Positions 1-12,337 of a stretch of 64,000 nt of DNA are shown piece by piece (within the stretch, counting starts at the first letter, position 1; the number at the start of each line of letters is the position of its first letter). The DNA is from Inia geoffrensis (taxonomy: Eukaryota > Chordata > Mammalia > Artiodactyla > Iniidae), in the NCBI GenBank assembly GCA_036417435.1, contig CM070910.1:72276784-72340783 (forward strand). The letters run 5' to 3'. A model generated the notes under the pieces. It did not search any database, was not told the origin of the DNA, and saw nothing but the letters and a program-made list of their open reading frames with translations. The translations under genes and the position numbers were made by a program.

Positions 1-236
1 TTTCGGGTTTGAGGTCAGCTCACAAGAAAGCGAGTTGAGAAAAGGAGATTTTTGGCACTGTAATTCACAATCCTGCAGAGTTACAAATGACCCCTATCAT
101 CCAAAAATGTATTGAAGGAAGGCTGTGAAGAGGATTTGAATGTGACGCAGAATGACAGAAAACAGATATCAGGTGGTAGATAAAAATTGCTCTGAAAGCA
201 TAGGAAAAGAGGCAGCATTTCGACATAGATGCACTT
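1..236 (+). repeat. Satellite monomer 0, right end only
   Basis: The last 236 bp of a monomer whose start lies outside the window. It matches the same phase of the copy ending at 8,903 almost base for base (offset 8,667), so it belongs to the first copy of the five-monomer higher-order repeat. Confidence 0.9.
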
Positions 237-1968
237 GGCCATAAAGGGCATATGCGTTTTTTCCTGAATATATTCAGGAAAAAACACATACGAACTTTTT
301 GGCCAACCAAGCAAGCATGCAATGGAAATCCACACTACAATGAAGTCTCACTTCCCACCCATCATAAGGGCCGTCCGAAAAAAGTGTAAAATCCAGAGAG
401 GCAGGACAGGCCATGGAGAACCGGCACCCTTGTTATGCTGATGGGCGGGGTGTAAATTGCCAACAGCCACTCTGGAGAAGTGTATGGTGTTTCCTGGAAT
501 AAAGAAAAAAACAAGCTAGAGAGCCTAGGGCACTTCCACTTATGTTGCTATAGATTCGGAAAATTTTAATGAAAAAGACACAGCCTCACCAATGTTTGGG
601 GCTGCTCTGTTTACGGAAGCCTTGATTATGGGACAACTTCAATAGCCCAGAAAGAGAAAAATGGATATAGAAGTTGGTACATACCTACAATAGAATATAA
701 CTCAACAATGAAATCAATGGCAGCAGATCAGTAGCAGCATAATGAGTGGATTTAGGTACGATGATTCTAAGTGAAATAAGTGACACAGAAAAAGAAACAT
801 CATAAGATATCACTAATACCGGGAATGTAAACACGGCGATGCATGAACTACATTACAAAACACAACAGAGTCTCACATTTACAAAAGAAACTTATGCTTG
901 CTTAAGGGGAAAGCAGAGTGGGGATGCTGCATATACCAGAGGTTGACATTAGGATAGATACCATTCCACAAGCGAAATATATATTAGACAAGACCTACGC
1001 CTTGCTCAACCAAATGGACTCAACACCCCGTATTCAAAACCTAGGAATATACCTGACTCTGAAGTAATTTAAAACCCATACATTTATAGGTCTCTGTAAG
1101 AAAATCATTTGTGTACAGCGGTATAAACACAGCAGTGAAAACAAGCTAACTCCCCTTATAAAAATAAATTTCAAAAACAAAACACAAAGACTGTGAAATA
1201 GAGAGAAATTCTTAAATACGTCCTTCAGGGCTTGTGAGGAATCTTGGATTTACCACCTCTACATCCACAGCGAGGGGAGAGATAAGGCTGGACCCTTGGG
1301 GCTGATTGGATTGGTGAGGGAATGCAGACCCTTGAGGTAATGGTGCATGTTTCCCATTCCACAGGTCCAAAATCTCCAGGTTTAAGGGATTTATCCTTCA
1401 GCTAAAATATCCATGGAAAGCCCAGAATGTTGTCCAACAAGTGACCAGGCATAATTTCTAAAACTGATCGCTATTTTCGCCCCTTGGTACCCGAGTTCTC
1501 CGCTCCAGATGCGTTATTAACACTCTCGCCACTTGGAGAGTCAGTGCCTTTAAGCTCTTGTTTGGCACAGTTTGCAATTTATGCGGAAGATGAACAGGAA
1601 TAAGGAGAACCAATGATCGACCAACTCTATGTGTTTGGACGGGCACATTGAACTCTGATTTCCATCCAGGAAGAAGAATTCACCAAAGGCTCAGTGTGCC
1701 GGGCCAGAACGAGATTACGGCCTGAAGCATTTCTTCGGGTTTGCGGTCTGCTCACAAGAAAGCGAGTTGACAAAAGGAGATTTGGGGCACTGTAATTCAC
1801 AATCCTGCAGAGTTACAAATGACCCCTATCATCGAAAAATTTATTGAAGGAAGGCTGTGAAGAGGACTTGAACGTGACGCAGAATTGTGGAAAAAAGATA
1901 TCAGGTGGTAGATAAGAATTGCTCTGAAAGCATAAGAAAAGAGGCAGCACTTCAACAGTGATGCAGTT
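237..1968 (+). repeat. Satellite monomer 1 (higher-order position a, copy 1)
   Basis: Monomer boundaries here are set, by convention, at the start of the palindrome (237-304). Its palindrome is imperfect: the left arm reads ggccataaagg and the right arm ends gaactttttggcc, which is closer to the mariner miniature elements I recall from ruminants than the other copies are. Its partner in the second higher-order copy is monomer 6. Two patches near 308-320 and 493-517 carry the variants of monomer 2 rather than those of monomer 6, which suggests local gene conversion. Confidence 0.9.
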
Positions 1969-3702
1969 GGCCAAAAAGGGCGTATGCGCTTTTTCCTGAA
2001 TATATTCAGGAAAAAACGCATACGCCCTTTTTGGCCAACCAAGCAAGCATGCAATGGAAAACCGCACTACAATGAAGTCTCTCTTCCCAACACTCAAATG
2101 GGCCATCCGAAAAAAGTGGAAAATCCAGAGAGCCAGGACAGGCCATGGAGAACCGGCAGCCTTGTTATGCTGATGGGCGGGATGTAAATTGCCAACAGCC
2201 ACTCTGGAGAAGTGTATGGTGTTTCCTGGAATAAAGAAAAAAACAAGCTAGGGAGCCTAGGGCACTTCCACCTATGGTGCTCTAGACTCGGAAAATGTAA
2301 GTGAAAAAGACAGAGCCACACCAAAGTTTGGGGCTGCTCTGTTTACGGGAACCTTGACTATGGTACAAATTCAATAACCCAGAAAGAGAAAAATGGATAT
2401 AGAAGTTGTGGTACATACCTACAATGGAATATCACTCAACAATGAAATCAATGGCAACAGACCAGCAGCAGCATAATGAGTGGATTTAGGTACGATGATT
2501 CTAAGTGAAATAAGTCACACAGAAAAAGAAACATCATAAGTTATCACTAACACCAGGAATGTAAACACGGCTACGCATGAAGTACATTACAAAACACAAC
2601 AGAGTCTCACATTTACAAAAGAAACTTATGCTCGCTTATGGGGAAAGCAGAGTGGACAGGCTGCATATACCAGAGGTTGACATTAGGACAGATACCATTC
2701 CACAGGTCAAATGTATATGAGACACGACCTACTCCTTGCTCTACCAAATGGACTAAACACCCCTTATACAAAACCTAGGAATATACCTTACTATAAACAA
2801 ACTTAAAACCCATACATTTATAGGTCTCCTTAAGAAAATCATTTGGTAAAGCGGCATAAACACAGCAGTGAAAATAAGCTAAATCCCCTTATAAACATAA
2901 ATTTGAAAACCAAAACACAAAGACTGTGAAATACAGAGTAATTATTAAGTAAGTCCTTCAGGGCTTGTGAGGAATCTTGGATTTACCACCTCTACACCCA
3001 CAGCTGGGGGAGAGATAAGTCTGGACACTTGGGGCTGATAGGATTGGTGAGGGAATGCAGACCCTTTGATGTAATGGTGCATGGTTCCCATTCCAAGGGT
3101 CCCAAATCTCCAGTTTTAAGGGATTTATCCTTCAGCTAAAATATGCATGCAAAACCCAGAATATGGTCCACCAAGTGACCAGGCAAAATTTCTAAAACTG
3201 ATCGCCATTTTCGCTCCCAGGTACTCGAGTTCACCGTTCGAGATGCGTTATTAACACTCTCCCCTCTTGGAGAGTCAGTGCCTTTAACCTCTTGTTTGAC
3301 ACAGTTTGCAATTTCTGCGGAAGATGAACAGGAATAAGGAGAACCAATGAGCGACTAACTCTATGATTTTGGACAGGCACATTGAACTCTGATTTCCCTC
3401 CAGTATGAAGAATTCACCAAAGGCTCAAAGTGCAGTGCCGGAACGAGATTAGGGCCTGAAGCAATTCTTCGGGTTTGCGGTCAGCTCACAAGAGAGGGAG
3501 TTGAGAAAAGGAGATATTTGGCACTGTAATTCACAATCCTGCAGAGTTTCAAATGACCCATTTCATCCAAAAATTTATTGAAGGAAGGCTGTGAAGAGGA
3601 CTTGAACGTGACGCAGAATTGCAGAAAACAGATATCAGGTGCTAGATAAGAATTGCTCTGAAAGCATAGGAAAAAAGCTAGCACTTCGACAGTGATGCAC
3701 TT
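1969..3702 (+). repeat. Satellite monomer 2 (higher-order position b, copy 1)
   Basis: Palindrome at 1,969-2,036 with one arm mismatch (gcgc in place of gcgt). It carries a diagnostic variant, atttggtaaagcgg near 2,841, where most monomers read atttgtgtacagcgg. The variant is shared with monomers 4, 7 and 9, so positions b and d of the five-mer are close sister types. Its higher-order partner is monomer 7 (offset 8,635). Confidence 0.9.
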
Positions 3703-5439
3703 GGCCAAAAAGGGCGTATGCGTTTTTTTCCTGTATATATTCCGTAAAAAACGCATACGCACTTTTTAGCCAACCAAGCAAGCCTGCAATGGAAATCCAC
3801 ACTACAATGAAGTCTCACTTCTGACCGATCAAAAGGGCCTTCCGAAAAAAGTGTAAAATCCAGAGAGGCAGGGCAGGCCCTGGAGAACCGGCAGCCTTGT
3901 TATGCTGATGGGCAGGATGTAAATTGTCAACAGCCACTCTGGATGACTGTATGGTGTTTCCTGGAACAAAGCAAAAACCAAGCTAGAGAACCTAGGGCAC
4001 TTCCACTTATGGTGCTATAGATTCGGAAAAATTTAATGAAAAAGACACAGCCACACCACAATCTGGGGCTCCTCTGTTTACGGGAACCTTGACTATGTTA
4101 CAAGTCCAGTAGCCCAGAAAGAGAAAAATGGATATAGAAGTTGCGGTACATACCTACAATGGAATATCACTCAACAATGAAATCAATGGCAACAGATCAG
4201 TAGCAGCATAATGAGTGGATTTAGGTACGATGATTCTAAGTGAAATAAGTCACACAGAAAAAGAAACATCATAAGATATCACTAATACCGGGAATGTAAA
4301 TACGGCTACGCAAGAACTGCATTACAAAACACAACAGAGTCTCACATTTACAAAAGAAACTTATGCTTGCTTAAGGGGAAAGGAGAGTGGGGAGGCTGCA
4401 TAAAACCAGAGGTTGACATTAGGACAGATACCATTCCACAAGCCAAATATATATGAGACCAGACCTACCCCTTCCTCAACCAAACGGACTCAACACCCCA
4501 TATTTAAAACCTAGGAATATACCTGACTATGAAGAAACTTAAAACCAATACATTTATAGGTCTCCGTAAGAAAATCATTTGTGTACAGTGGCATAAACAC
4601 AGCAGTGAAAATATGCTAAATCCCCTTATAAAAATAAATTTGAAAACCAAAACACAAAGACTGTGAAATAGAGAGAAATTCTTAAATAAGTCCTTCAGGG
4701 CTTGTGAGGAATCTTGGATTTACCACCTCTACATCCACAGCTGGGGGAGAGATATGGCTGGATACTTGGGGCTGATAGGATTGGTGAGGGAATGTAGACC
4801 CCTTGAGGTAATGGTGCATGGTTCCCATTCCACGGGTCCCAAATCTCCAGGTTTAAGGGATTTAGCCTTCAGGTAAAATATGCATGCAAAACCCAGAATA
4901 TGGTCCACCGAGTGACCAGGCAAAATTTCCAAAACTCATCGCCATTTTCGCCCCCTGGTACTCGAGTTCGCCGTTCCAGATGCGTTATTAACACTCTCCC
5001 CAATTGGAGAGTCAGTGCCTTTAACCTATTGTTTGGCACAGTTTGCAATTTCTGCGGAAGATGAATAGGAAGCAGGAGAACCAATAAGCGACTAACTCTA
5101 TGTGTTTGGACGGGCATGTTGAACTCTGATTTAACTACAGGAGGAAGAATTCACCAAAGGCTCAGTGTGCCGTGCCGGAACGACATTAGTGTCTGAAGCA
5201 ATTCTTCCGGTTTGCGGTCAGCTCACAAGAAACCGAGTTGAGAAATGGAGATTTTTGGCACTGTAATTCAGAATCCTGCAGAGTTACAAATGACCACTAT
5301 CATTGAAAATTTTATCGAAGGAAGGCTGTGACGAGGACTTGAACGTGACGCAGAATTGCGGAAAACAGATATCAGGTGGTAGATAACAATTGCTCTGAAA
5401 GCATAGGAAAAGAGGCAGCACTTTGACAGTGATGCAGTT
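3703..5439 (+). repeat. Satellite monomer 3 (higher-order position c, copy 1)
   Basis: Palindrome at 3,703-3,771, one base longer than usual and with a changed centre (ctgtatatattccg) and a tagcc end. The same odd palindrome recurs in monomer 8, its higher-order partner at offset 8,635. The L1-derived part has a shared variant, gcagcataatgagtgg followed by ggaatgtaaatacgg. Confidence 0.9.
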
Positions 5440-7173
5440 GGCCAAAAAGGGCGTATGCGCTTTTTCCTGAATATATTCAGGAAAAAACGCATACGCCCTT
5501 TTTGGCCAACCAAGCAAGCATGCAATGGAAAACCGCACTACAATGAAGTCTTTCTTCCCACCACTCAAAAGGGCCATCCGAAAAAAGTGGAAAATCCAGA
5601 GAGCCAGAACAGGCCATGGAGAACCGGCAGCCTTGTTATGCTGATGGGCGGGATGTAAATTGCCAACAGCCACTCTGGAGAAGTGTATGGTGTTTCCTGG
5701 AATAAAGAAAAAAACAAGCTAGAGAGCCTAGGGCACTTCCACCTATGGTGCTCTAGACTCGGAAAATGTAAGTGAAAAATACACAGCCACACCAAAGTTT
5801 GGGGCTGCTCTGTTTACGGGAACCTTGACTATGGTACAAATTCAATAGCCCAGAAAGAGAAAAATGGATATAGAAGTTGTGGTACATACCTACAATGGAA
5901 TATCACTCAACAATGAAATCAATGGCAACAGACCAGCAGCAGCATAATGAGTGGATTTAGGTACGATGATTCTAAGTGAAATAAGTCACACAGAAAAAGA
6001 AACATCATAAGTTATCACTAACACCAGGAATGTAAACACGGCTACGCATGAAGTACATTACAAAACACAACAGAGTCTCACATTTACAAAAGAAACTTAT
6101 GCTCGCTTATGGGGAAAGCAGAGAGGGCAGGCTGCATATACCAGAGGTTGACATTAGGACAGATACCATTCCACAGGTCAAATGTATATGAGACACGACC
6201 TACTCCTTGCTCAACCAAATGGACTAAACACCCCTTATACAAAACCTAGGAATATACCTGACTATAAAGAAACTTAAAACCCATACATTTATAGGTCTCC
6301 TTAAGAAAATCATTTGGTAAAGCGGCATAAACACAGCAGTGAAAATAAGCTAAATCCCCTTATAAAAATAAATTTGAAAACCAAAACACAAAGACTGTGA
6401 AATAGAGAGTAATTATTAAGTAAGTCCTTCAGGGCTTGTGAGGAATCTTGGATTTACCACCTCTACATCCACAGCTGGGGGAGAGATAAGGCTGGACACT
6501 TGGGGCTCATAGGATTGGTGAGGGAATGCAGACCCTTTGTTGTAATGGTGCATGGTTCCCATTCCAAGGGTCCCAAATCTCCAGGTTTAAGGGATTTATC
6601 CTTCAGCTAAAATATGCATGGAAAACCCAGAATATGGTCCACCAAGTGTACCAGGCAAACTTTCTAAAACTCATCGCCATTTTTGCCTCCTGGTACTCGA
6701 GTTTGCCATTCCAGATGCGTTATTAACACTCTCCGCATTTGGAGAGTCAGTGCCTTTAAACTCTTGTTTGGCACAGTTTGCAATTTCCGCGGAAGCTGAA
6801 CAGGAATAAGGAGAACCAATGAGCGACTAACTCTATGTGTTTGGACGGGCATATTGAACTCTGTTTTCCCTCCAGGAAGAAGAATTCACCAAAGGCTCAG
6901 CGTGCAGTGCCGGAACGAGATTAGGGCCTGAAGGAATTCTTTGGGCTTGCGGTCAGCTCACAAGAAAGCGAGTTGAGAAAAGGAGATTTTTGGCCCTGTA
7001 ATTCACAATCCTGCAGAGTTACAAATGACCCCTATCATCCAAAAATTATTGAAGGAAGGCTGTCAAGAGGACTTGAAGGCGACGCAGAATTGCAGAAGAC
7101 AGATATCAGGTGGTAGATAAGAACTGCTCTGAGAGCATAGGAAAAGAGGCAGCACTTCAACAGTGATGCACTT
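5440..7173 (+). repeat. Satellite monomer 4 (higher-order position d, copy 1)
   Basis: Palindrome at 5,440-5,507. It is very close to monomer 2 over most of its length (offset about 3,471) and shares the atttggtaaagcgg variant, so the five-mer probably arose by duplication of a two-monomer block. Its higher-order partner is monomer 9. Confidence 0.9.
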
Positions 7174-7241
7174 GGCCAAAAAGGGCGTATGCGTTTTTTC
7201 CTGAATATATTCAGGAAAAAACGCATACGCCCTTTTTGGCC
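7174..7241. repeat. Perfect 68-bp palindrome (likely mariner-type miniature element)
   Basis: Two 34-nt arms are exact reverse complements with no spacer. Each arm starts ggccaaaaag and the centre is tgaatatattca. As RNA or single-stranded DNA it would fold into a complete hairpin. The ggccaaaaag ends, the 68-bp length and the ttttcc element near the centre resemble the mariner-derived miniature elements of ruminant and whale genomes. Sequence on both sides looks L1-derived, so I infer that the element inserted into an L1 before or during satellite formation. A version of this palindrome is present at the same phase in every copy in the window. Confidence 0.8.
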
Positions 7242-8903
7242 AACCAAGCAAGCCTGCAATGGAAAGTGCACTACAATGAAGTCTCACTTCCCACCGATCA
7301 AAAGGGGCATCCGAAAAAGTGTAAAATCCAGAGAGGCAGGACAGGCCATGGTGAACTGGCAGCCTTGTTATGCTCAATGGCGGGATGTAAATTGCCAACA
7401 GCCACTCTGGAAAAGTGTATAGTGTTTCCTGGAACAAAGCAAAAACCAAGCAAGAGAGCCTAGGGCACTTCCACTTACGGTGCTATAGATTCGGAAAATT
7501 TAAATGAAAAAGACACAGCCTCACCAAAGTTTGGGGCTGCTCTATTTACGGAAACCTTGACTATGGTAGAACTTCAATAGCCCAGAAAGAGAAAATGGAT
7601 ATAGAAGTTGTGGTACATGCCTACAATGGAATATCACTAAACAATGATATCAATGGCAACAGACCAGTAGCAGCATAATAAGTGGATTTAGATACGCTGA
7701 TTCTAAGTGAAATAAGTAACACAGAAAAAGAAACATCATAAGATATCATTAATACCGGGAATGTAAACACGGCTATGCATGAACTGCATTATAAAACACA
7801 ATAGAGCCTCACATTTACAAAAGAAACTTATGCTTGCTTAAAGGGAAAGCAGAGTTCGGCGGCTGCATAAAACCAGAGGTTGACATTAGGACAATTACCA
7901 TTCCAAAAGCCAAACATATATTAGACAAGACCTACTCCTGCTCAACTAAATGGACTCAACACCCCGTATTCAAAACCTAGGAATATGCCTGACTATGAAG
8001 AAACTTAAAACCCATACATGTATAGGTCTCCGTAAGAAAATCATTTGTGTACAGCAGCATAAACAAAGCAGTGAAAATAAGCTAAATCCCCTTATAAAAA
8101 TAAATTTGATAAACAAATCACAAAGACTGTGAAAGAGAGAGAAATTCTTAAATAAGTCCTTCAGGGTTTGTGAGGAATCTTGGATTTACCACCCCTACAT
8201 CCAGAGCTGGGGGAGAGCTAAGGTTGGACACTTGGGGCTATAGGATTGGTGAGGGAATGCAGACCCATTGATGTAATGGTGTATGGTTCCAATGCCACGG
8301 GTCCCAAATCTCCAGGTTAAAGGGATTTAGCCGTCAGCTAAAATATGCATGGAAAACCCAGAATATGGTCCACCAAATGACCATGCAAAATTTCTAAAAC
8401 TCATCGCCGTTTTCGTCCCCTGGTCCTCGAGTTGGCCATTCCACTTGCGTTATTAACACTCTCCCCACTTCGAGAGTCAGTGCCTTTAACCTCCTGTTTG
8501 GCACAGTTTGCAATTTCTGCGGAAGATGAACAGGATTAAGGAGAACCAATGAGCGAATAACTCTATGTGTTTGGACGGACACATTGAACTCTGATTTCCC
8601 TCCAGGAAAAAGAATTCACCAAAGGCTCAGCATGCCGTGCCAGATCGAGATTAGGGCCTGAAACAGTTTTCGGGTTTGAGGTCAGCTCACAAGAAAGCGA
8701 GTTGAGAAAAGGAGATTTTTGGCACTGTAATTCACAATCCTGCAGAGTTACAAATGACCCCTATCATCCAAAAATGTATTGAAGGAAGGCTGTGAAGAGG
8801 ATTTGAACGTGACGCAGAATGACAGAAAACAGATATCAGGTGGTAGATAAAAATTGCTCTGAAAGCATAGGAAAAGGGGCAGCATTTCGACATAGATGCA
8901 CTT
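7174..8903 (+). repeat. Satellite monomer 5 (higher-order position e, copy 1)
   Basis: Opens with a perfect palindrome at 7,174-7,241. Its partner is monomer 10, but similarity drops to background after about 7,890 (16,520 in the partner), which marks the right edge of the duplicated block. Beyond that edge the two monomers differ at many scattered sites. Confidence 0.9.
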
Positions 8904-10603
8904 GGCCATAAAGGGCATATGCGTTTTTTCCTGAATATATTCAGGAAAAAACACATACGAACTTTTTGGCCAATGAAGCAAGGCTGCAATGGAAATCCAC
9001 ACTACAATGAAGTCTCACTTCCCACCCATCATAAGGGCCGTCCGAAAAAAGTGTAAAATCCAGAGAGGCAGGACAGGCCATGGAGAACCGGCACCCTTGT
9101 TATGCTGATGGGCGGGGTGTAAATTGCCAACAGCCACTCTGGAGAAGTGTATGGTGTTTCCTGCAACAAAGCAAAAACCAAGCTAGAGAGCCTAGGGCAC
9201 TTCCACTTATGTTGCTATAGATTCGGAAAATTTTAATGAAAAAGACACAGCCTCACCAAAGTTTGGGGCTGCTCTGTTTACGGAAGCCTTGACTATAGGA
9301 CAACTTCAATAGCCCAGAAAGAGAAAAATGGATATAGAAGTTGGTACATACCTACAATAGAATATAACTCAACAATGAAATCAATGGCAGCAGATCAGTA
9401 GCAGCATAATGAGTGGATTTAGGTACGATGATTCTAAGTGAAATAAGTGACACAGAAAAAGAAACATCATAAGATATCACTAATACCGGGAATGTAAACA
9501 CGGCGATGCATGAACTACATTACAAAACACAACAGAGTCTCCCATTTACAAAAGAAACGTATGCTTGCTTAAGGGGAAAGCAGAGTGGGGATGCTGCATA
9601 TACCAGAGGTTGACATTAGGATAGATACCATTCCACAAGCGAAATATATATTAGACAAGACCTACGCCTTGCTCAACCAAATGGACTCAACACCCCGTAT
9701 TCAAAACCTAGGCATATACCTGACTCTGAAGTAATTTAAAACCCATACATTTATACGTCTCTGTAAGAAAATCATTTGTGTACAGCGGTATAAACACAGC
9801 AGTGAAAATAAGCTAACTCCCTTTATAAAAATAAATTTCAAAAACAAAACACAAAGACTGTGAAATAGAGAGAAATTCTTAAATACGTCCTTCAGGGCTT
9901 GTGAGGAATCTTGGATTTACCAGCTCTACATCCACAGCGAGGGGAGAGATAAGGCTGGACCCTTGGGGCTGATTGGATTGGTGAGGGAATGCAGACCCTT
10001 GAGGTAATGGTGCATGTTTCCCATTCCACAGGTCCAAAATCTCCAGGTTTAAGGGATTTATCCTTCAGCTAAAATATGACCAGGCATAATTTCTAAAACT
10101 GATCGCTATTTTCGCCCCTTGGTACCCGAGTTCTCTGCTCCAGATGCGTTATTAACACTCTCGCCACTTGGAGAGTCAGTGCCTTTAAGCTCTTGTTTGG
10201 CACAGTTTGCAATTTCTGCGGAAGATGAACAGGAATAAGGAGAACCAATGATCGACCAACTCTATGTGTTTGGACGGGCACATTGAACTCTGATTTCCAT
10301 CCAGGAAGAAGAATTCACCAAAGGCTCAGTGTGCCGGGCCAGAACGAGATTACGGCCTGAAGCATTTCTTCGGGTTTGCGGTCTGCTCACAAGAAAGCGA
10401 GTTGACAAAAGGAGATTTGGGGCACTGTAATTCACAATCCTGCAGAGTTACAAATGACCCCTATCATCGAAAAATTTATTGAAGGAAGGCTGTGAAGAGG
10501 ACTTGAACGTGACGCAGAATTGTGGAAAACAGATATCAGGTGGTAGATAAGAATTGCTCTGAAAGCATAAGAAAAGAGGCAGCACTTCAACAGTGATGCA
10601 GTT
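8904..10603 (+). repeat. Satellite monomer 6 (higher-order position a, copy 2)
   Basis: Palindrome at 8,904-8,971. This copy lacks 32 bp at about 10,078, present at about 1,408-1,439 in monomer 1, so the monomer is only 1,700 bp. The loss shifts the offset between the two higher-order copies from 8,667 to 8,635 and is the only sizeable difference between them. Confidence 0.9.
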
Positions 10604-12337
10604 GGCCAAAAAGGGCGTATGCGCTTTTTCCTGAATATATTCAGGAAAAAACGCATACGCACTTTTTGGCCAACCAAGCAAGCATGCAATGGAAAACCGC
10701 ACTACAATGAAGTCTCTCTTCCCACCACTCAAAAGGGCCATCCGAAAAAAGTGGAAAATCCAGAGAGCCAGGACAGGCCATGGAGAACCGGCAGCCTTGT
10801 TATGCTGATGGGCGGGATGTAAATTGCCAACAGCCACTCTGGAGAAGTGTATGGTGTTTCCTGGAATAAAGAAAAAAACAAGCTAGAGAGCCTAGGGCAC
10901 TTCCACCTATGGTGCTCTAGACTCGGAAAATGTAAGTGAAAAATACACAGCCACACCAAAGTTTGGGGCTGCTCTGTTTACGGGAACCTTGACTATGGTA
11001 CAAATTCAATAGCCCAGAAAGAGAAAAATGGATATAGAAGTTGTGGTACATACCTACAATGGAATATCACTGAACAATGAAATCAATGGCAACAGACCAG
11101 CAGCAGCATAATGAGTGGATTTAGGTACGATGATTCTAAGTGAAATAAGTCACACAGAAAAAGAAACATCATAAGTTATCACTAACACCAGGAATGTAAA
11201 CACGGCTATGCATGAAGTACATTACAAAACACAACAGAGTCTCACATTTACAAAAGAAACTTATGCTCGCTTATGGGGAAAGCAGAGTGGGCAGGCTGCA
11301 TATACCAGAAGTTGACATTAGGACAGATACCATTCCACAGGTCAAATGTATATGACACACGACCTACTCCTTGCTCAACCAAATGGACTAAACACCCCTT
11401 ATACAAAACCTAGGAATATACCTGACTATAAAGAAACTTAAAACCCATACATTTATAGGTCTCCTTAAGAAAATCATTTGGTAAAGCGGCATAAACACAG
11501 CAGTGAAAATAAGCTAAATCCCCTTATAAAAATAAATTTGAAAACCAAAACACAAAGACTGTGAAATAGAGAGTAATTATTAAGTAAGTCCTTCAGGGCT
11601 TGTTAGGAATCTTGGATTTACCACCTCTACATCCATAGCTGGGGGAGAGATAAGTCTGGACACTTGGGGCTGATAGGATTGGTGAGGGAATGCAGACCCT
11701 TTGATATAATGGTGCATGGTTCCCATTCCAAGGGTCCCAAATCTCCAGTTTTAAGGGATTTATCCTTCAGCTAAAATATGCATGCAAAACCCAGAATATG
11801 GTCCACCAAGTGACCAGGCAAAATTTCTAAAACTGATCGCCATTTTCGATCCCAGGTACTCGAGTTCGCCGTTCGAGATGCGTTATTAACACTCTCCCCT
11901 CTTGGAGAGTCAGTGCCTTTAACCTCTTGTTTGGCACAATTTGCAATTTCTGCAGAAGATGAACAGGAATAAGGAGAACCAATGAGCGACTAACTCTATG
12001 TTTTTGGACGGGCACATTGAACTCTGATTTCCCTCCAGTACGAAGAATTCACCAAAGGCTCAAAGTGCAGTGCCGGAACGAGATTAGGGCCTGAAGCAAT
12101 TCTTCGGGTTTGCGGTCAGCTCACAAGAGAGGGAGTTGAGAAAAGGAGATATTTGGCACTGTAATTCACAATCCTGCAGAGTTTCAAATGACCCATTTCA
12201 TCCAAAAATTTATTGAAGGAAGGCTGTGAAGAGGACTTGAACGTGACGCAGAATTGCAGAAAACAGATATCAGGTGCTAGATAAGAATTGCTCTGAAAGC
12301 ATAGGAAAAAAGCTAGCACTTCGACAGTGATGCACTT
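10604..12337 (+). repeat. Satellite monomer 7 (higher-order position b, copy 2)
   Basis: Palindrome at 10,604-10,671. Near-identical to monomer 2, with the same atttggtaaagcgg variant. The right palindrome arm reads gcactttttggcc instead of gccctttttggcc. Confidence 0.9.

Noticed and set aside
1984..2187. Plus-strand frames starting at the palindrome as a transposase fragment
   Set aside because: The frame simply reads the palindrome arm, so both strands give the same start peptide. It is far too short and lacks any transposase motif.
7174..7241. The palindrome as an established microRNA gene
   Set aside because: The fold is suitable and related hairpins yield microRNAs in cattle, but nothing in the sequence shows expression or processing here, so it is kept as a repeat with a suggested test.
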